Source of the DNA: Chloroflexota bacterium
GTDB lineage: Bacteria > Chloroflexota > Limnocylindria > QHBO01
Direction: 5' to 3'
DNA: 10,088 nucleotides
NCBI GenBank assembly: GCA_005882055.1
Contig: VBGQ01000006.1
Span: 1-10,088, forward strand
Shown here: one piece after another, positions 1 through 8,128 of the stretch
How the letters are laid out: every line of letters begins with the position of its first letter
How positions within the stretch are numbered: position 1 is the first letter of the stretch
Notes under the pieces: model-generated
What the model was told of the DNA's origin: nothing
Databases searched by the model: none
What the model saw: the letters and a program-made list of their open reading frames with translations, nothing else
Made by a program: the position numbers and the translations under genes

Positions 1-1420
1 AGATCGCCCGCGGACGACGCTGCTCGAGCTGCACCGATCCGCCCTGGGCGGCCATCATGGCATCTGTCAGGAAGAGACCCAGACCCAGCCCTCGACCCAC
101 CGCCACCCGGTCCTTGAAGAGCCGTTCGGCGACGTCGTCGGGGATGCCGGGGCCGCCATCGGCGACCCGCACCAGCACCTGGTCACCGTCCACTTCCACG
201 GCCACCTGGACGGGTGACTTGGCGTCCGAGTAGCGGTCGGCATTGGTCAGCAGGTTGGTAACCGCCTGTTCGGCAAGCCGCTGGTCGCCCAGCGCCCGGG
301 GACGCCCGCGTACGCGAACCTTGACGGAGCGATCGGATCCCCGCGCCCGCAGCCGCTCGACGGCGGCGCTCACCGCCCGTCGTGGTTCGAACGGCTCGTT
401 GACGGCCTCGACGACGCCGGACTCCGCCCGCGAATACATCTCCAGCCGCTCGAGCACCGCGATCGCGGCCTCGACCGACTCCAGCGCGCGCGCACCGTGC
501 GTCGCGGAACGCTCCGGGATCTGCGCTTCCCGCTGGGACAGCTCGATGCGGGCTCGCGCTACCGCGAGCGGGTTGCGCAGCTCGTGGGCGACAAAGCTGG
601 CGAAATGGCTGAGCCTGCGGCGCTCGTCCTCCTCCCGACCGACGTCGCGGAGCAGGAGCACGGCTCCGCCGCCTGGGATCGGCGTGCCCTCGACGTCGAT
701 GAGCAGGTCACGGCCGGACATCGGAAGCCGAACGGTCATGCGCCGGCGCAGCGCGCGAGTCTGGGCCGCCACCTGCGGGTACTCCGATTGCAGAAGCGGG
801 CTGCCCCCTTGGTCTCTGGGGTCGGTGCTGTTCCCCCACTCCAGCGGGCTCCGCTCGACGAAGGAGCGCCCGAACAGGCGCAACGCCGCACGGTTGGCAT
901 ACGTACCGCGACCGTCGGCGTCGTACACGATCAGCGGCTCCGGGATGACCTCGGCCACCTCCGCCAGGCGCGCCCGGTCGGCCTCGGCCCGACGTCCGGC
1001 GCTGTCCACCTCACGCCGCACGTCATCGGCGTGCTCGCGCTCGACCTGGAGCCGACCGCGAATCGCAGCGCCAGCGTCGCGCGCCGCACGAAGGGCGGCA
1101 CGCTCCCGGTCGGCTCGCAGCGCCAGCAGGATCACGAAGGGAGACCCGATGACGAACGCGCCCACCCGAACGAGCTCGGGAAACGTCGTGGCTGCTGAGG
1201 TTGGGAACGCATTCGCCAGGATCATCGCCACGCTCGCCGCGACATAGGCGTACAGCGAGGCCGCGGCACCCAGGCTGAGTCCGACGAGCGCTATGGTCAG
1301 CACGGCGATCACGGTGAGAGGCGCCTGGCCCGACCCGTGGCCGAACGCGACGGAGACCAGTCCGCCCACCACGCCGATCGCCGCGCCCAGCAACGCTCGC
1401 AGGTCCAGCCGCAGGCTCAT
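1..1420 (-). CDS. Membrane sensor histidine kinase, C-terminus cut by window edge
   Basis: Sensor kinase of a two-component system, acting at the cytoplasmic membrane; 473 residues are visible. The N-terminal ~110 residues hold about three or four hydrophobic segments. A charged coiled-coil-like linker (~115-160) follows, then a PAS-like domain (~160-250, containing VIPEPLIVYDADG). The HisKA dimerisation helix has the phospho-acceptor in FVAHELRNPL (His279). The ATPase domain shows the N box NLLTNADRY (Asn393), a G1 box DGGPGIP (Asp421) and a G2 box GRGLGLGL (442-449). All catalytic boxes are intact; only the last residues lie beyond position 1. The ATG overlaps the stop of the upstream J-domain gene as ATGA, and a GGAG lies 7 nt before it, so translation is probably coupled. 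No response regulator is in the window, so the signal and output are unknown. Confidence 0.93.
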   Translation of the reverse strand, partial: MSLRLDLRALLGAAIGVVGGLVSVAFGHGSGQAPLTVIAVLTIALVGLSLGAAASLYAYVAASVAMILANAFPTSAATTFPELVRVGAFVIGSPFVILLALRADRERAALRAARDAGAAIRGRLQVEREHADDVRREVDSAGRRAEADRARLAEVAEVIPEPLIVYDADGRGTYANRAALRLFGRSFVERSPLEWGNSTDPRDQGGSPLLQSEYPQVAAQTRALRRRMTVRLPMSGRDLLIDVEGTPIPGGGAVLLLRDVGREEDERRRLSHFASFVAHELRNPLAVARARIELSQREAQIPERSATHGARALESVEAAIAVLERLEMYSRAESGVVEAVNEPFEPRRAVSAAVERLRARGSDRSVKVRVRGRPRALGDQRLAEQAVTNLLTNADRYSDAKSPVQVAVEVDGDQVLVRVADGGPGIPDDVAERLFKDRVAVGRGLGLGLFLTDAMMAAQGGSVQLEQRRPRAI

Positions 1421-2613
1421 GACGCGACTCCGCCCGCGGCAGGGGTCAGCGCGGGCTGGCGAGGGCGCCGTCGCACGCTCTCCTGCTCGCGCCGGCGAGC
1501 GAGGGTCAGACGGCGCCGCGCGGCGCTCAGGCGGCGCACTGGATCACCGCGGATCAGGCGCGGGTTGAGCGCCTCCGGATGCTCTCCCCGTGCGATCTCG
1601 GCCAGGAGCGCCGAGGCGCGCTCGGTCTCTCCCGCCTCGGTGAGCAGCTGCAGGAGGCTGAACCAGCGGCCAGGCTCGCTGACGGGAACGGCCACGGCGC
1701 GTTCGACGAGCTCCGCGGCCCGTTCCGCGTGCCCCGCCCGCCGGTGCGCGGCGATCGCCGCTCGCACGTCGGCGATTGATGGCTCGACCTCGAGCGCCTC
1801 GAGGAAGTTGAGGAGCAGCTCCGCGTTCTCCGCTCGATCCGCGGCGCGCCCGCGGCGCACCTGGGCATCGCGGAACTCGCCGAGCAGCGTCCGCACTTCG
1901 CGGCGGATCCAGGCGCGTTGGACGCTTCGTGCTGGCCAGCGCTCGCCGATGCGCTGCAGGAATGAGGCGCCCCGCAGGTACATCCCCGTGGCCAGGTAGG
2001 CCTCGCGGATGTTCACGCGCACCAGGGTGTCGAACGAGGCATCGAGCTCCACGAGCCGTTCCACGGCGCCGACCCAGTCGTCGATGCGATTGCGATCGCG
2101 GTAGTGCTGGGCCGCGTACCGGAGCCAGTAGCGCTCGGAATGAGCCCGCCAGTCCTGGCCCGCGATGTGGTGCTCGACGATCCATCGGTCCTGCGCCGCG
2201 GGTCCCTCCATCCAGACCGCCACGGGGACGCGGAACCCCGCGACGTTGCGCCACTGGGGCTGGTGCCAGCGGCTGGGGGCAACGGGTTGCGATCTCGGGC
2301 GCACGGGTTGCGCGATCGGCCGCTCTCCGGCTTCGAGCGGCCACTCCAGGGTCTCCGCCGTCCCCCGCTCCAGGGCTCGGTCGTAGTGCAGCCGTCGTAG
2401 CGGGTCCCGAAGCACCGCCCACGCGCGGTTGAGCACCGCCGTACGGCGCGTGGCCAGGTCGCTGGTCGCGGCACGATCGGGGTGGTGCCGGAGCACCGAC
2501 TCGCGGAAGGCCGCGCGCAGCTCTCCGGCAGTGGCCGAGGGCTCCGCCCCCAGCACCGCGTAGAAGTCGCGCCGCTCCGTGCGTTCCGCATCCGAGGCAG
2601 GATCGATGGGCAT
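1417..2613 (-). CDS. J-domain (DnaJ-like) protein with helical-repeat C-terminus
   Basis: Co-chaperone-like protein of 398 residues. The J domain covers about residues 15-80 (DFYAVLGAEPSATAGELR onward) and carries the HPD motif at 44-46 that in this family stimulates DnaK ATPase. A Pro/Arg-rich linker (~85-125) follows. Residues ~125-345 are mostly alpha-helical with TPR-like character (for example AYLATGMYLRGASFLQRIGERW), and the tail is Arg-rich. The Gly/Phe region and zinc finger of true DnaJ are absent, so this is a specialised J protein and not the housekeeping DnaJ. I chose the ATG at 2613 because a -10 box ends 7 nt upstream, the J domain begins just after it, and the open frame further upstream runs antisense to cphB. 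The histidine kinase gene follows with a 4-bp overlap. The J domain is certain; the repeat class is inferred. Confidence 0.85.
   Translation of the reverse strand: MPIDPASDAERTERRDFYAVLGAEPSATAGELRAAFRESVLRHHPDRAATSDLATRRTAVLNRAWAVLRDPLRRLHYDRALERGTAETLEWPLEAGERPIAQPVRPRSQPVAPSRWHQPQWRNVAGFRVPVAVWMEGPAAQDRWIVEHHIAGQDWRAHSERYWLRYAAQHYRDRNRIDDWVGAVERLVELDASFDTLVRVNIREAYLATGMYLRGASFLQRIGERWPARSVQRAWIRREVRTLLGEFRDAQVRRGRAADRAENAELLLNFLEALEVEPSIADVRAAIAAHRRAGHAERAAELVERAVAVPVSEPGRWFSLLQLLTEAGETERASALLAEIARGEHPEALNPRLIRGDPVRRLSAARRRLTLARRREQESVRRRPRQPALTPAAGGVAS
1428..1431 (-). promoter_or_regulatory. Shine-Dalgarno of the histidine kinase gene
   Basis: GGAG on the minus strand lies 7 bases before the ATG at 1420, within the 3' end of the J-domain gene. 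With the ATGA overlap it supports coupled translation and this start. Confidence 0.55.
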
Positions 2614-2620
2614 CCGATCG

Positions 2621-2650
2621 AGTCTAGCCGTGCGCCCGGCGATTCCCCAA
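2621..2650 (-). promoter_or_regulatory. Predicted promoter of the J-domain/kinase operon (leaderless)
   Basis: On the minus strand, TAGACT (2626-2621) is a good TAnnnT -10 box. TTGGGG (2650-2645) is a plausible -35 with an 18-bp spacer. Seven bases separate the -10 box from the ATG at 2613, so transcription should begin at or one base before the start codon. No Shine-Dalgarno sequence is present. Confidence 0.6.
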
Positions 2651-2655
2651 GCCGT

Positions 2656-2661
2656 TATGCT
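2656..2661 (+). promoter_or_regulatory. Predicted -10 box of the cphB-cphA operon (leaderless)
   Basis: TATGCT lies 7 bases before the ATG at 2669, the distance expected when transcription starts at the start codon. There is no Shine-Dalgarno sequence and no recognisable -35. The alternative in-frame ATG at 2657 lies inside this box, which argues against it as a start. This box sits just upstream of the opposing -35 of the J-domain promoter, so the two promoters overlap. Confidence 0.55.
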
Positions 2662-2668
2662 GCCGCGC

Positions 2669-3658
2669 ATGGTCGAGACGCCACGCTCGGCGGCGCCCAG
2701 AGCCGGCCACCTCCTGATCATCGGTGGAGCGGAGGACAAGCTCCGCCAGCGACAGATCCTGTCGCGCTTCGTGAACCTCGCGGGAGTACACGATGCGCGG
2801 GTGGTGGTGATCAGCACGGCCAGCTCGTTGGGCGACGAGGCGACCGAGCTGTACCGCTCCCTCTTCCACGCCATGGGCGTGGGTGAAGTACGCGGCATCC
2901 GACCGCTCAGCCGCGAGGAGGCGAACGACCCGCGCCTCGCCGAGCTGCTGGACGAAGCCACCGGCATCTTCATGACCGGCGGCAACCAGCTGCGGCTGGC
3001 CAGCGTGATCGGGGGGACGCTGCTCGGCCGGGCGATCGTCGACCGGCATCGTCATGGCGCCATCGTGGCCGGCACGAGCGCGGGCGCCTCGGCGATCAGC
3101 AGCTACATGGTCGCCTTCGGGACCTCCGGAGCGACTCCCAAGCAGCGCATGACCCAGCTGAGCGCGGGCTTGGGCCTGCTCAATGGGGCGATCATCGACC
3201 AGCACTTCGAGCAGCGGAACCGGATCGGGCGGCTGCTTGCGCTCGTCGCCCAGTCGCCATCGCTGCTTGGCATCGGCATCGACGAGGACACGGCAGCGCT
3301 GGTCACCCCGTCGGGCATGCTCGAGGTCCTTGGCAAGGGCTCGGTCACCATCCTGGATCCGACCAAGATCCAGACCGACGCGTACGAGGTCAAACGCCAC
3401 CGCCCGATCATGGTGAGCGGCGTCATCCTGCATTCGCTCCCCGCGGGCTATCGGTTCGACCTCCGCCGACGCCGGCTGCTCGCGCCGCTTCGCCCGGTCG
3501 CCAGCACCGATCGCGAGCTCGCCTCGCTCGAGGCAGCCGGCAGGCAGGCGCGCAGGCTCGTGCGACGCATTGCCGCGGAGGGGACCGATGAGCTGGCCAC
3601 CGAGCGCAGGCGACGTCGGAGCCTGCGTGCCAAGCGCGACGAGGAGGCGAGCGAATGA
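2669..3658 (+). CDS. cphB: Cyanophycinase
   Basis: Cytoplasmic serine peptidase of family S51 that releases beta-Asp-Arg dipeptides from cyanophycin. The protein has 329 residues. Family landmarks are HLLIIGGAEDK (14-24), the TGGNQ loop (103-107), the nucleophile elbow AGTSAGAS with Ser137, DQHF with His179, and GIDED with Glu206. Ser, His and Glu are spaced as in the Synechocystis enzyme, whose triad as I recall is Ser132/His174/Glu201: a constant offset of five. The core ends near residue 270. The last ~60 residues form an extra, highly charged, Arg-rich tail, so the protein is longer than the roughly 270-residue cyanobacterial form. The start at 2669 is chosen because a -10 box ends 7 nt upstream. 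cphA follows with a 4-bp ATGA overlap, giving a degradation-plus-synthesis operon. Confidence 0.95.
   Translation: MVETPRSAAPRAGHLLIIGGAEDKLRQRQILSRFVNLAGVHDARVVVISTASSLGDEATELYRSLFHAMGVGEVRGIRPLSREEANDPRLAELLDEATGIFMTGGNQLRLASVIGGTLLGRAIVDRHRHGAIVAGTSAGASAISSYMVAFGTSGATPKQRMTQLSAGLGLLNGAIIDQHFEQRNRIGRLLALVAQSPSLLGIGIDEDTAALVTPSGMLEVLGKGSVTILDPTKIQTDAYEVKRHRPIMVSGVILHSLPAGYRFDLRRRRLLAPLRPVASTDRELASLEAAGRQARRLVRRIAAEGTDELATERRRRRSLRAKRDEEASE
3642..3647 (+). promoter_or_regulatory. Shine-Dalgarno of cphA
   Basis: AGGAGG lies 7 bases before the cphA ATG (3655), inside the end of cphB. It fixes the cphA start and indicates coupled translation. It contrasts with the operon-leading genes of this window, which have no such site. 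Confidence 0.8.
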
Positions 3659-6480
3659 CCGTGCGCAGCACCCGTCCGCGCACCGGCGACCGCAAGGCCG
3701 CACGGATCGCCAAGGCTCGCGCGGATGCCAACGGCAAGAAGCCGCGCGGGACGCTGCGGATCGTCGAGACTCGGGTCTACCGCGGGCCGAACTTCTGGAG
3801 CTATGACCCGGCGATCAAGCTGATCGTGGATCTCGGGGTGCTCGAGGCGTTCCCGTCGAACACCATTCCTAGTTTCGTCGACGGACTGCTCGAGCTGATG
3901 CCTGCGGTCGGCCAGCACTCATGCTCGACGGGTCGTGCCGGTGGCTTCGAGATGCGGCTGCGCGAAGGGACCTGGCTGGGCCATGTGTCCGAGCACGTCG
4001 CGCTCCAGCTGCAGCGCGATGCGGGCACCGAGGTGGGGCGCGGCAAGACGCGCAGCACCGGCGAGCCGGGGCGCTACCACGTCGTCTTCTCCTATGCGGA
4101 GGAGAGCGTGGGCCTCGCCGCCGGACGCATGGCGGTGCGCTTCGTCAACCATCTGGTGGAGACCGACCCAACCTTCGACTTCGTGCACGAGTTCGAGAAG
4201 CTCGTGCTCCTCGCGGAGCGGTCGGCATTCGGACCCTCGACGCAGGCGCTGCTGGACGAGGCAGCACTTCGAGACATCCCGTACATCCGCCTCAACGAGC
4301 AGTCACTGGTGCAGCTGGGCCACGGGATATACCAGAAGCGGATCCGGGCCACGATGACCAGCCAGACCAGCTCGTTGGGCGTCGACATCGCCTCGGACAA
4401 GAAGCTCACCAATCGCCTGCTGCAGGCGACCGGCATCCCCGTCCCGCGCTCCGAGGTGGTGCGCAGCGAGGATGAGGCTGCCACTGCGGCGGCCGGCATC
4501 GGCTACCCGGTGGCGATGAAGCCGATTGACGGCAACCATGGGCGCGGGGTGATGCTCAACCTCGCGGACGAGGCCTCGGTGCGATCTGGGTACGCCGCTG
4601 CGCGGGCAGAGAGCCGCAACGGCGGCGTGGTGGTGGAGAGCTTCCTGAAGGGCAACGACTATCGGTGCCTGGTCGTCGGCGGTGAGCTGCGGGCCGTCGC
4701 GCAGCGCGTGCCCGCCCACGTCGAGGGCGATGGCGAGCACACCGTCGGCGAGCTGATCGAGGCCACCAACGCGGATCCACGCCGCGGCATCGGTCACGAA
4801 AAAGTGCTGACGCGGATCAAGGTCGATGCGGAGTCGACGTCGTACCTCGGCGAGCAGGGATTCGCCATGTCCGATATCCCGCCGCGCGGACAGCGGGTCT
4901 ACCTCAAGCGCACCGGCAACATGAGCACGGGCGGGATCAGCATCGACCGCACCGAGGAGATCCACCCGGAGAACGCGGAGATCGCGGAGCTCGCGGCACG
5001 GGTGGTGGGCCTGGACATCGCGGGGATCGACTTCCTGTGCCCCGACATCAGCCAGCCGGTCAGCGAGGTGGGCGGCGGGATCGTGGAGGTCAATGCCGCT
5101 CCAGGGTTCCGGATGCACACCCACCCGACCGAAGGCGAGGCCCAGTACGTGGCCAAGCCGGTGATCGACATGCTCTTCTCACCGGGAACGCCGTCGCGCA
5201 TTCCGATCGTGGCGATCACTGGGAGCAACGGGAAGACGACGACGGCCCGGATGGTGACGCACATCCTCAAGGGGATGGGCCGCAAGGTTGGCCTCACCTC
5301 GACCGACGGGATATTCGTGGACGGCCGCATGATCCGGCGCGGCGACATGAGCGGTCCGCGCTCCGCGTCGACCGTGCTCCAGAACCCGATGGTCGACTTC
5401 GCGGTCTTCGAGGTCGCGCGCGGAGGCATCCTGCGCGAGGGCCTCGGATACCAGCGCAACGACGTGGCGGTGGTGCTCAACGTGACGGGCGACCACCTGG
5501 GGCTGGGCGGGATCACCTCCATGCGGCAGCTTGCCAACGTCAAGCAGGTGATCGTGGAAGCCGTGCCGCGCAGTGGAACGGCGGTCCTCAACGCGGACGA
5601 TCCATACGTGCAGCCGATGGGTCGCCACTGCTCCGGCTCGGTGATCTACTTCAGCCTCGACCCCGATAATGAGACGCTCAAGCGCCAGGCCTCGAGGGGG
5701 CGGCGGTCCGTCACCATCGAGACCGGGCGCAACGGCGAGATGATCGTCCTGCGCCAGGGGCGGAAGTCGATGCCACTGGTGTGGACGCACCTGATCCCCG
5801 CAACGTTCGAGGGTCGGGCGCGCATGAACGTCCAGAACGCGCTCGCGGCGGCGGGGGCCGCGTGGGCGGCGGGCACGCACCTGCATGACATCCGCCAGGG
5901 GCTGCGAACCTTCACGACCAGCTATTACATGGCCCCGGGCCGCCTCAACGTGATGGAGCTCGATGGATTCCGGGTGTTGGTGGACTACGCCCACAACCCG
6001 CCCGCGGTGCGGGCGCTCGGCGAGTTCGTCGAGCGGCTCGCCCAGCCGTCCCCAGGCGGCGCGCAGCCGCTGGTGACCGGACGCCGGATTGGGGTCATGG
6101 CCACCGCCGGTGACCGGCGCGACGACGACATCCGGGAGCTCGGCAAGGTTGCCGCGGGCTATTTCGACCACATCGTGGTGCGCGAGGACCGCAACCCGCG
6201 CGGCCGCAAGCGCGGCGAGATTGCTGCGCTGGTCGTTGAGGGCGTGCGTGCGGCGATGGCCGACGGTGCGCGCACGCAAGAGGTCGAGACCATCCTCGAC
6301 GAGATGGAAGCGACGCGCCACGCGCTCGATATCGGGCAGCCGGGCGACCTGGTGGTTGTCTGCGTCGACTACGCCAACGAGGTCTGGAAGGAGCTTCAGC
6401 GCCGCCAGCACGGAGGCTCGAGCGCGGACATTGGCGAGGCTCCTGGAGATGGACCGATGGAGCCCCTAGGCCCCGGCTGA
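3655..6480 (+). CDS. cphA: Cyanophycin synthetase
   Basis: ATP-dependent, non-ribosomal synthesis of multi-L-arginyl-poly-L-aspartate in the cytoplasm; 941 residues. Order: a basic N-terminal extension (1-35), the N domain (~36-200, from RVYRGPNFWSY), the ATP-grasp G domain that adds Asp (~205-505), and the Mur-ligase-like M domain that adds Arg (~510-920). The G domain shows QLGHGIYQKRI, GYPVAMKP with Lys289, a glycine-rich GNHGRG loop, and the metal site EVNAAPG (Glu478, Asn480). The M domain has the P-loop ITGSNGKTTT (Lys527), NVTGDHLGL, LNADDP and DYAHNP (777-782). The N domain keeps HVSEH (110-114), an HxxEH motif fitting the hydrolytic, primer-making site reported for some CphA N domains. 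Both ligase centres look intact, so this is CphA1-type and not CphA2. It is longer than the ~870-residue Synechocystis protein, mainly through the basic extension. Confidence 0.97.
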   Translation: MTVRSTRPRTGDRKAARIAKARADANGKKPRGTLRIVETRVYRGPNFWSYDPAIKLIVDLGVLEAFPSNTIPSFVDGLLELMPAVGQHSCSTGRAGGFEMRLREGTWLGHVSEHVALQLQRDAGTEVGRGKTRSTGEPGRYHVVFSYAEESVGLAAGRMAVRFVNHLVETDPTFDFVHEFEKLVLLAERSAFGPSTQALLDEAALRDIPYIRLNEQSLVQLGHGIYQKRIRATMTSQTSSLGVDIASDKKLTNRLLQATGIPVPRSEVVRSEDEAATAAAGIGYPVAMKPIDGNHGRGVMLNLADEASVRSGYAAARAESRNGGVVVESFLKGNDYRCLVVGGELRAVAQRVPAHVEGDGEHTVGELIEATNADPRRGIGHEKVLTRIKVDAESTSYLGEQGFAMSDIPPRGQRVYLKRTGNMSTGGISIDRTEEIHPENAEIAELAARVVGLDIAGIDFLCPDISQPVSEVGGGIVEVNAAPGFRMHTHPTEGEAQYVAKPVIDMLFSPGTPSRIPIVAITGSNGKTTTARMVTHILKGMGRKVGLTSTDGIFVDGRMIRRGDMSGPRSASTVLQNPMVDFAVFEVARGGILREGLGYQRNDVAVVLNVTGDHLGLGGITSMRQLANVKQVIVEAVPRSGTAVLNADDPYVQPMGRHCSGSVIYFSLDPDNETLKRQASRGRRSVTIETGRNGEMIVLRQGRKSMPLVWTHLIPATFEGRARMNVQNALAAAGAAWAAGTHLHDIRQGLRTFTTSYYMAPGRLNVMELDGFRVLVDYAHNPPAVRALGEFVERLAQPSPGGAQPLVTGRRIGVMATAGDRRDDDIRELGKVAAGYFDHIVVREDRNPRGRKRGEIAALVVEGVRAAMADGARTQEVETILDEMEATRHALDIGQPGDLVVVCVDYANEVWKELQRRQHGGSSADIGEAPGDGPMEPLGPG

Positions 6481-6487
6481 TCGCTCC

Positions 6488-8113
6488 CTACGAGCGGCGG
6501 ACGAGCTCGCGCACGCGCTCGACGGTCACCGGCTTGAAACCCTCTTCCTGGAGCCAGGCGAAGACTTCGGCGCGCTCGACGTGGGTCATGACCGCCGCGA
6601 CGTCCCCGCGCTTGGACTTGGCGACCAAGGCCCTCAATGTCTCGAGCTCGGTCGGGTAGTCCGGAATCTCGCCGCGAATCCCGCCGCGGCGCGCCCCTTC
6701 CCGGAAAAGCTCGTTCATCTCCTCCAGGTCACGCCCGCGAAGGTAGTGGCGCTTCTCCGCGATCACCACCTCGTCAGCACCGCGACCGGCCAGCTCGCCC
6801 ATCCCGCGGAGCATCTCATCTGTCCGATCACCGGCCGTCCCCAGACCGAGGCGAATCCGTCCGGAACGCCGACCCGATGCCGTTCGCCCAACCAGCACAT
6901 GACACACGTCGAGCAGGGCCGCCAGACCCGCCTCGTTGTGCGCGAAGTCGATCAGCGCCAACACCCCGCGGCGCTCGAACAGGTTCAATCGTCCGGGGTT
7001 GGCGTCCAGGTCGCGGCCGAATGACCGCAACCCGGCGCGAATCTGCTCGGGTTTGAGACCGATGGCGTCTGCGGCGGCGGCAGCGGCCAATGCGTTGGCA
7101 ATGTTCACGCGGGAGAGACCCCCAAAGGTCACCGGCAGCTCGGCGGTGCGCGCCAGGTGAATCGGTCTGGCGTGCGGCTTTCGGATCGTGATCCAGCCCC
7201 GATCCACGATCGCTGCTCGTCCGCCTCGCTCGAGGGCGGCATGCACCGCAGGCGACTCCGGATCCGCCGTAAACGGGTACCACCGCGCGCGCGTCTCGCG
7301 CCGCATGCGCCATACGCGGGCATCGTCCGCGTTGAGCACCGCCCACCCGTCGCGCCGCGTGACCCGCACGAGCGTCGCCTTGGTCTCCGCCAGCTCCTCG
7401 AGCGTGTCGATCCCCTGCAGCCCCAGGTGATCCGGGCTCACGTTGGTGACGACCGCGACGTCGTTGTGGTCGTAGCCCAGGCCACGGAGCAGGATGCCGC
7501 CCCGAGCGGTCTCGAGGACCGCCAGCTCCATCCCCGGCTCCGAGAGGATCCGGCCCGCCCCTCCAAACCCGGTCCAATCCCCCGCTTCCACGAGCTCGCC
7601 GCGGACGTAGATCCCGTCCGAGTTGGTCATCCCGGTGACGAGCCCCGCCTGCGACGCGATGTGCGCGATGAGGCGCGTCGTGGTGCTCTTGCCGTTGGTA
7701 CCGGTGATCGCCACCAACGGAATGCGCGGTGAAGGGACGGATGGCAACGGGCCCAGTGCCAGCGCGCGAAGCGACTTCAGCTCGCGCTGGGTCCCGCTGC
7801 GCCCGAGCGCAATCCGGGCGGCCGCGCTGCCGATTGCCTGCGAGATCGTGCGGCGACGCCACGGATAGGCGACCAGAGCGCGCAGTCCGTTCACGGAGAC
7901 GCGATCCGTCACGCGAGGCGGGGGGAGGCCGAGCCCGTCATAGAGACGTCGGACCTGCTCACCCGCAGCGGTCGCCACGGACTCCGCTACACCGGGTGAT
8001 TTGGCCTCGAATTCGAGCTTCACGGAGGGCCTGACGAAGAACCGGTTCGGCCCGTCCAGGACCCTCAGCTCGAGCAGCTCAGCCTCCGGTCGCGCCCGCG
8101 GCTGGCTCGGCAT
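6488..8113 (-). CDS. CphA-like Mur ligase lacking the ATP-grasp domain
   Basis: Protein of 541 residues, clearly paralogous to the M domain of the neighbouring CphA. Shared signatures are the P-loop ITGTNGKSTTT (Lys142), TNSDGIYV, ETARGGIL (Glu201), GLGYDHNDVAVVTNVSPDHLG, LNADD (261-264), RVNIANALAA, PGRLNLFE and DFAHNE (389-394, where CphA has DYAHNP). The N-terminal ~105 residues look like a shortened CphA N domain: LELRVLDGPNRFFVRPSVKL matches the CphA start, and ALVAYPWRRRTISQAIGSAAAR matches its last N-domain helix. The HxxEH motif and the whole ATP-grasp domain are missing. It should therefore ligate an amino acid or amine to a carboxylate using ATP, but cannot elongate a polyaspartate backbone. 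The substrate is unknown; candidates are cyanophycin, beta-Asp-Arg or another acidic peptide. The ATG at 8113 is preferred over a GTG at 8131 because the -10 box lies between them. It converges on cphA with a 7-bp gap. Confidence 0.9.
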   Translation of the reverse strand: MPSQPRARPEAELLELRVLDGPNRFFVRPSVKLEFEAKSPGVAESVATAAGEQVRRLYDGLGLPPPRVTDRVSVNGLRALVAYPWRRRTISQAIGSAAARIALGRSGTQRELKSLRALALGPLPSVPSPRIPLVAITGTNGKSTTTRLIAHIASQAGLVTGMTNSDGIYVRGELVEAGDWTGFGGAGRILSEPGMELAVLETARGGILLRGLGYDHNDVAVVTNVSPDHLGLQGIDTLEELAETKATLVRVTRRDGWAVLNADDARVWRMRRETRARWYPFTADPESPAVHAALERGGRAAIVDRGWITIRKPHARPIHLARTAELPVTFGGLSRVNIANALAAAAAADAIGLKPEQIRAGLRSFGRDLDANPGRLNLFERRGVLALIDFAHNEAGLAALLDVCHVLVGRTASGRRSGRIRLGLGTAGDRTDEMLRGMGELAGRGADEVVIAEKRHYLRGRDLEEMNELFREGARRGGIRGEIPDYPTELETLRALVAKSKRGDVAAVMTHVERAEVFAWLQEEGFKPVTVERVRELVRRS

Positions 8114-8120
8114 GGCCGGC

Positions 8121-8126
8121 AGTATA
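8121..8126 (-). promoter_or_regulatory. Predicted -10 box of the Mur ligase gene, shared with the divergent promoter
   Basis: TATACT on the minus strand (8126-8121) ends 7 bases before the ATG at 8113. It is one half of the perfect palindrome AGTATACT (8121-8128). No -35 or Shine-Dalgarno sequence is evident. Confidence 0.6.
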
Positions 8127-8128
8127 CT
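8123..8128 (+). promoter_or_regulatory. Predicted -10 box of the M20 peptidase gene, shared with the divergent promoter
   Basis: TATACT on the plus strand ends 9 bases before the ATG at 8138, giving a leaderless or near-leaderless mRNA. It overlaps the opposite-strand -10 box by four bases within AGTATACT. No Shine-Dalgarno sequence is present. Confidence 0.6.

Noticed and set aside
243..1247. Plus-strand 334-codon open frame over the kinase gene
   Set aside because: Ser/Arg-rich shadow; the minus strand encodes every histidine kinase box in order.
2624..3703. Long open frame antisense to cphB
   Set aside because: High-GC shadow frame; composition is low-complexity and no family motif is visible, while cphB on the other strand is unambiguous.
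5179..6411. 410-codon open frame antisense to the cphA Mur domain
   Set aside because: Shadow of a conserved gene; His/Arg/Ala-rich with no recognisable domain.
6482..6496. Small hairpin (5-bp stem, CGCTC/GAGCG) between cphA and the Mur ligase gene as a bidirectional terminator
   Set aside because: The stem is short and has no T-run on either strand; it overlaps the Mur ligase stop and is likely chance in GC-rich DNA.
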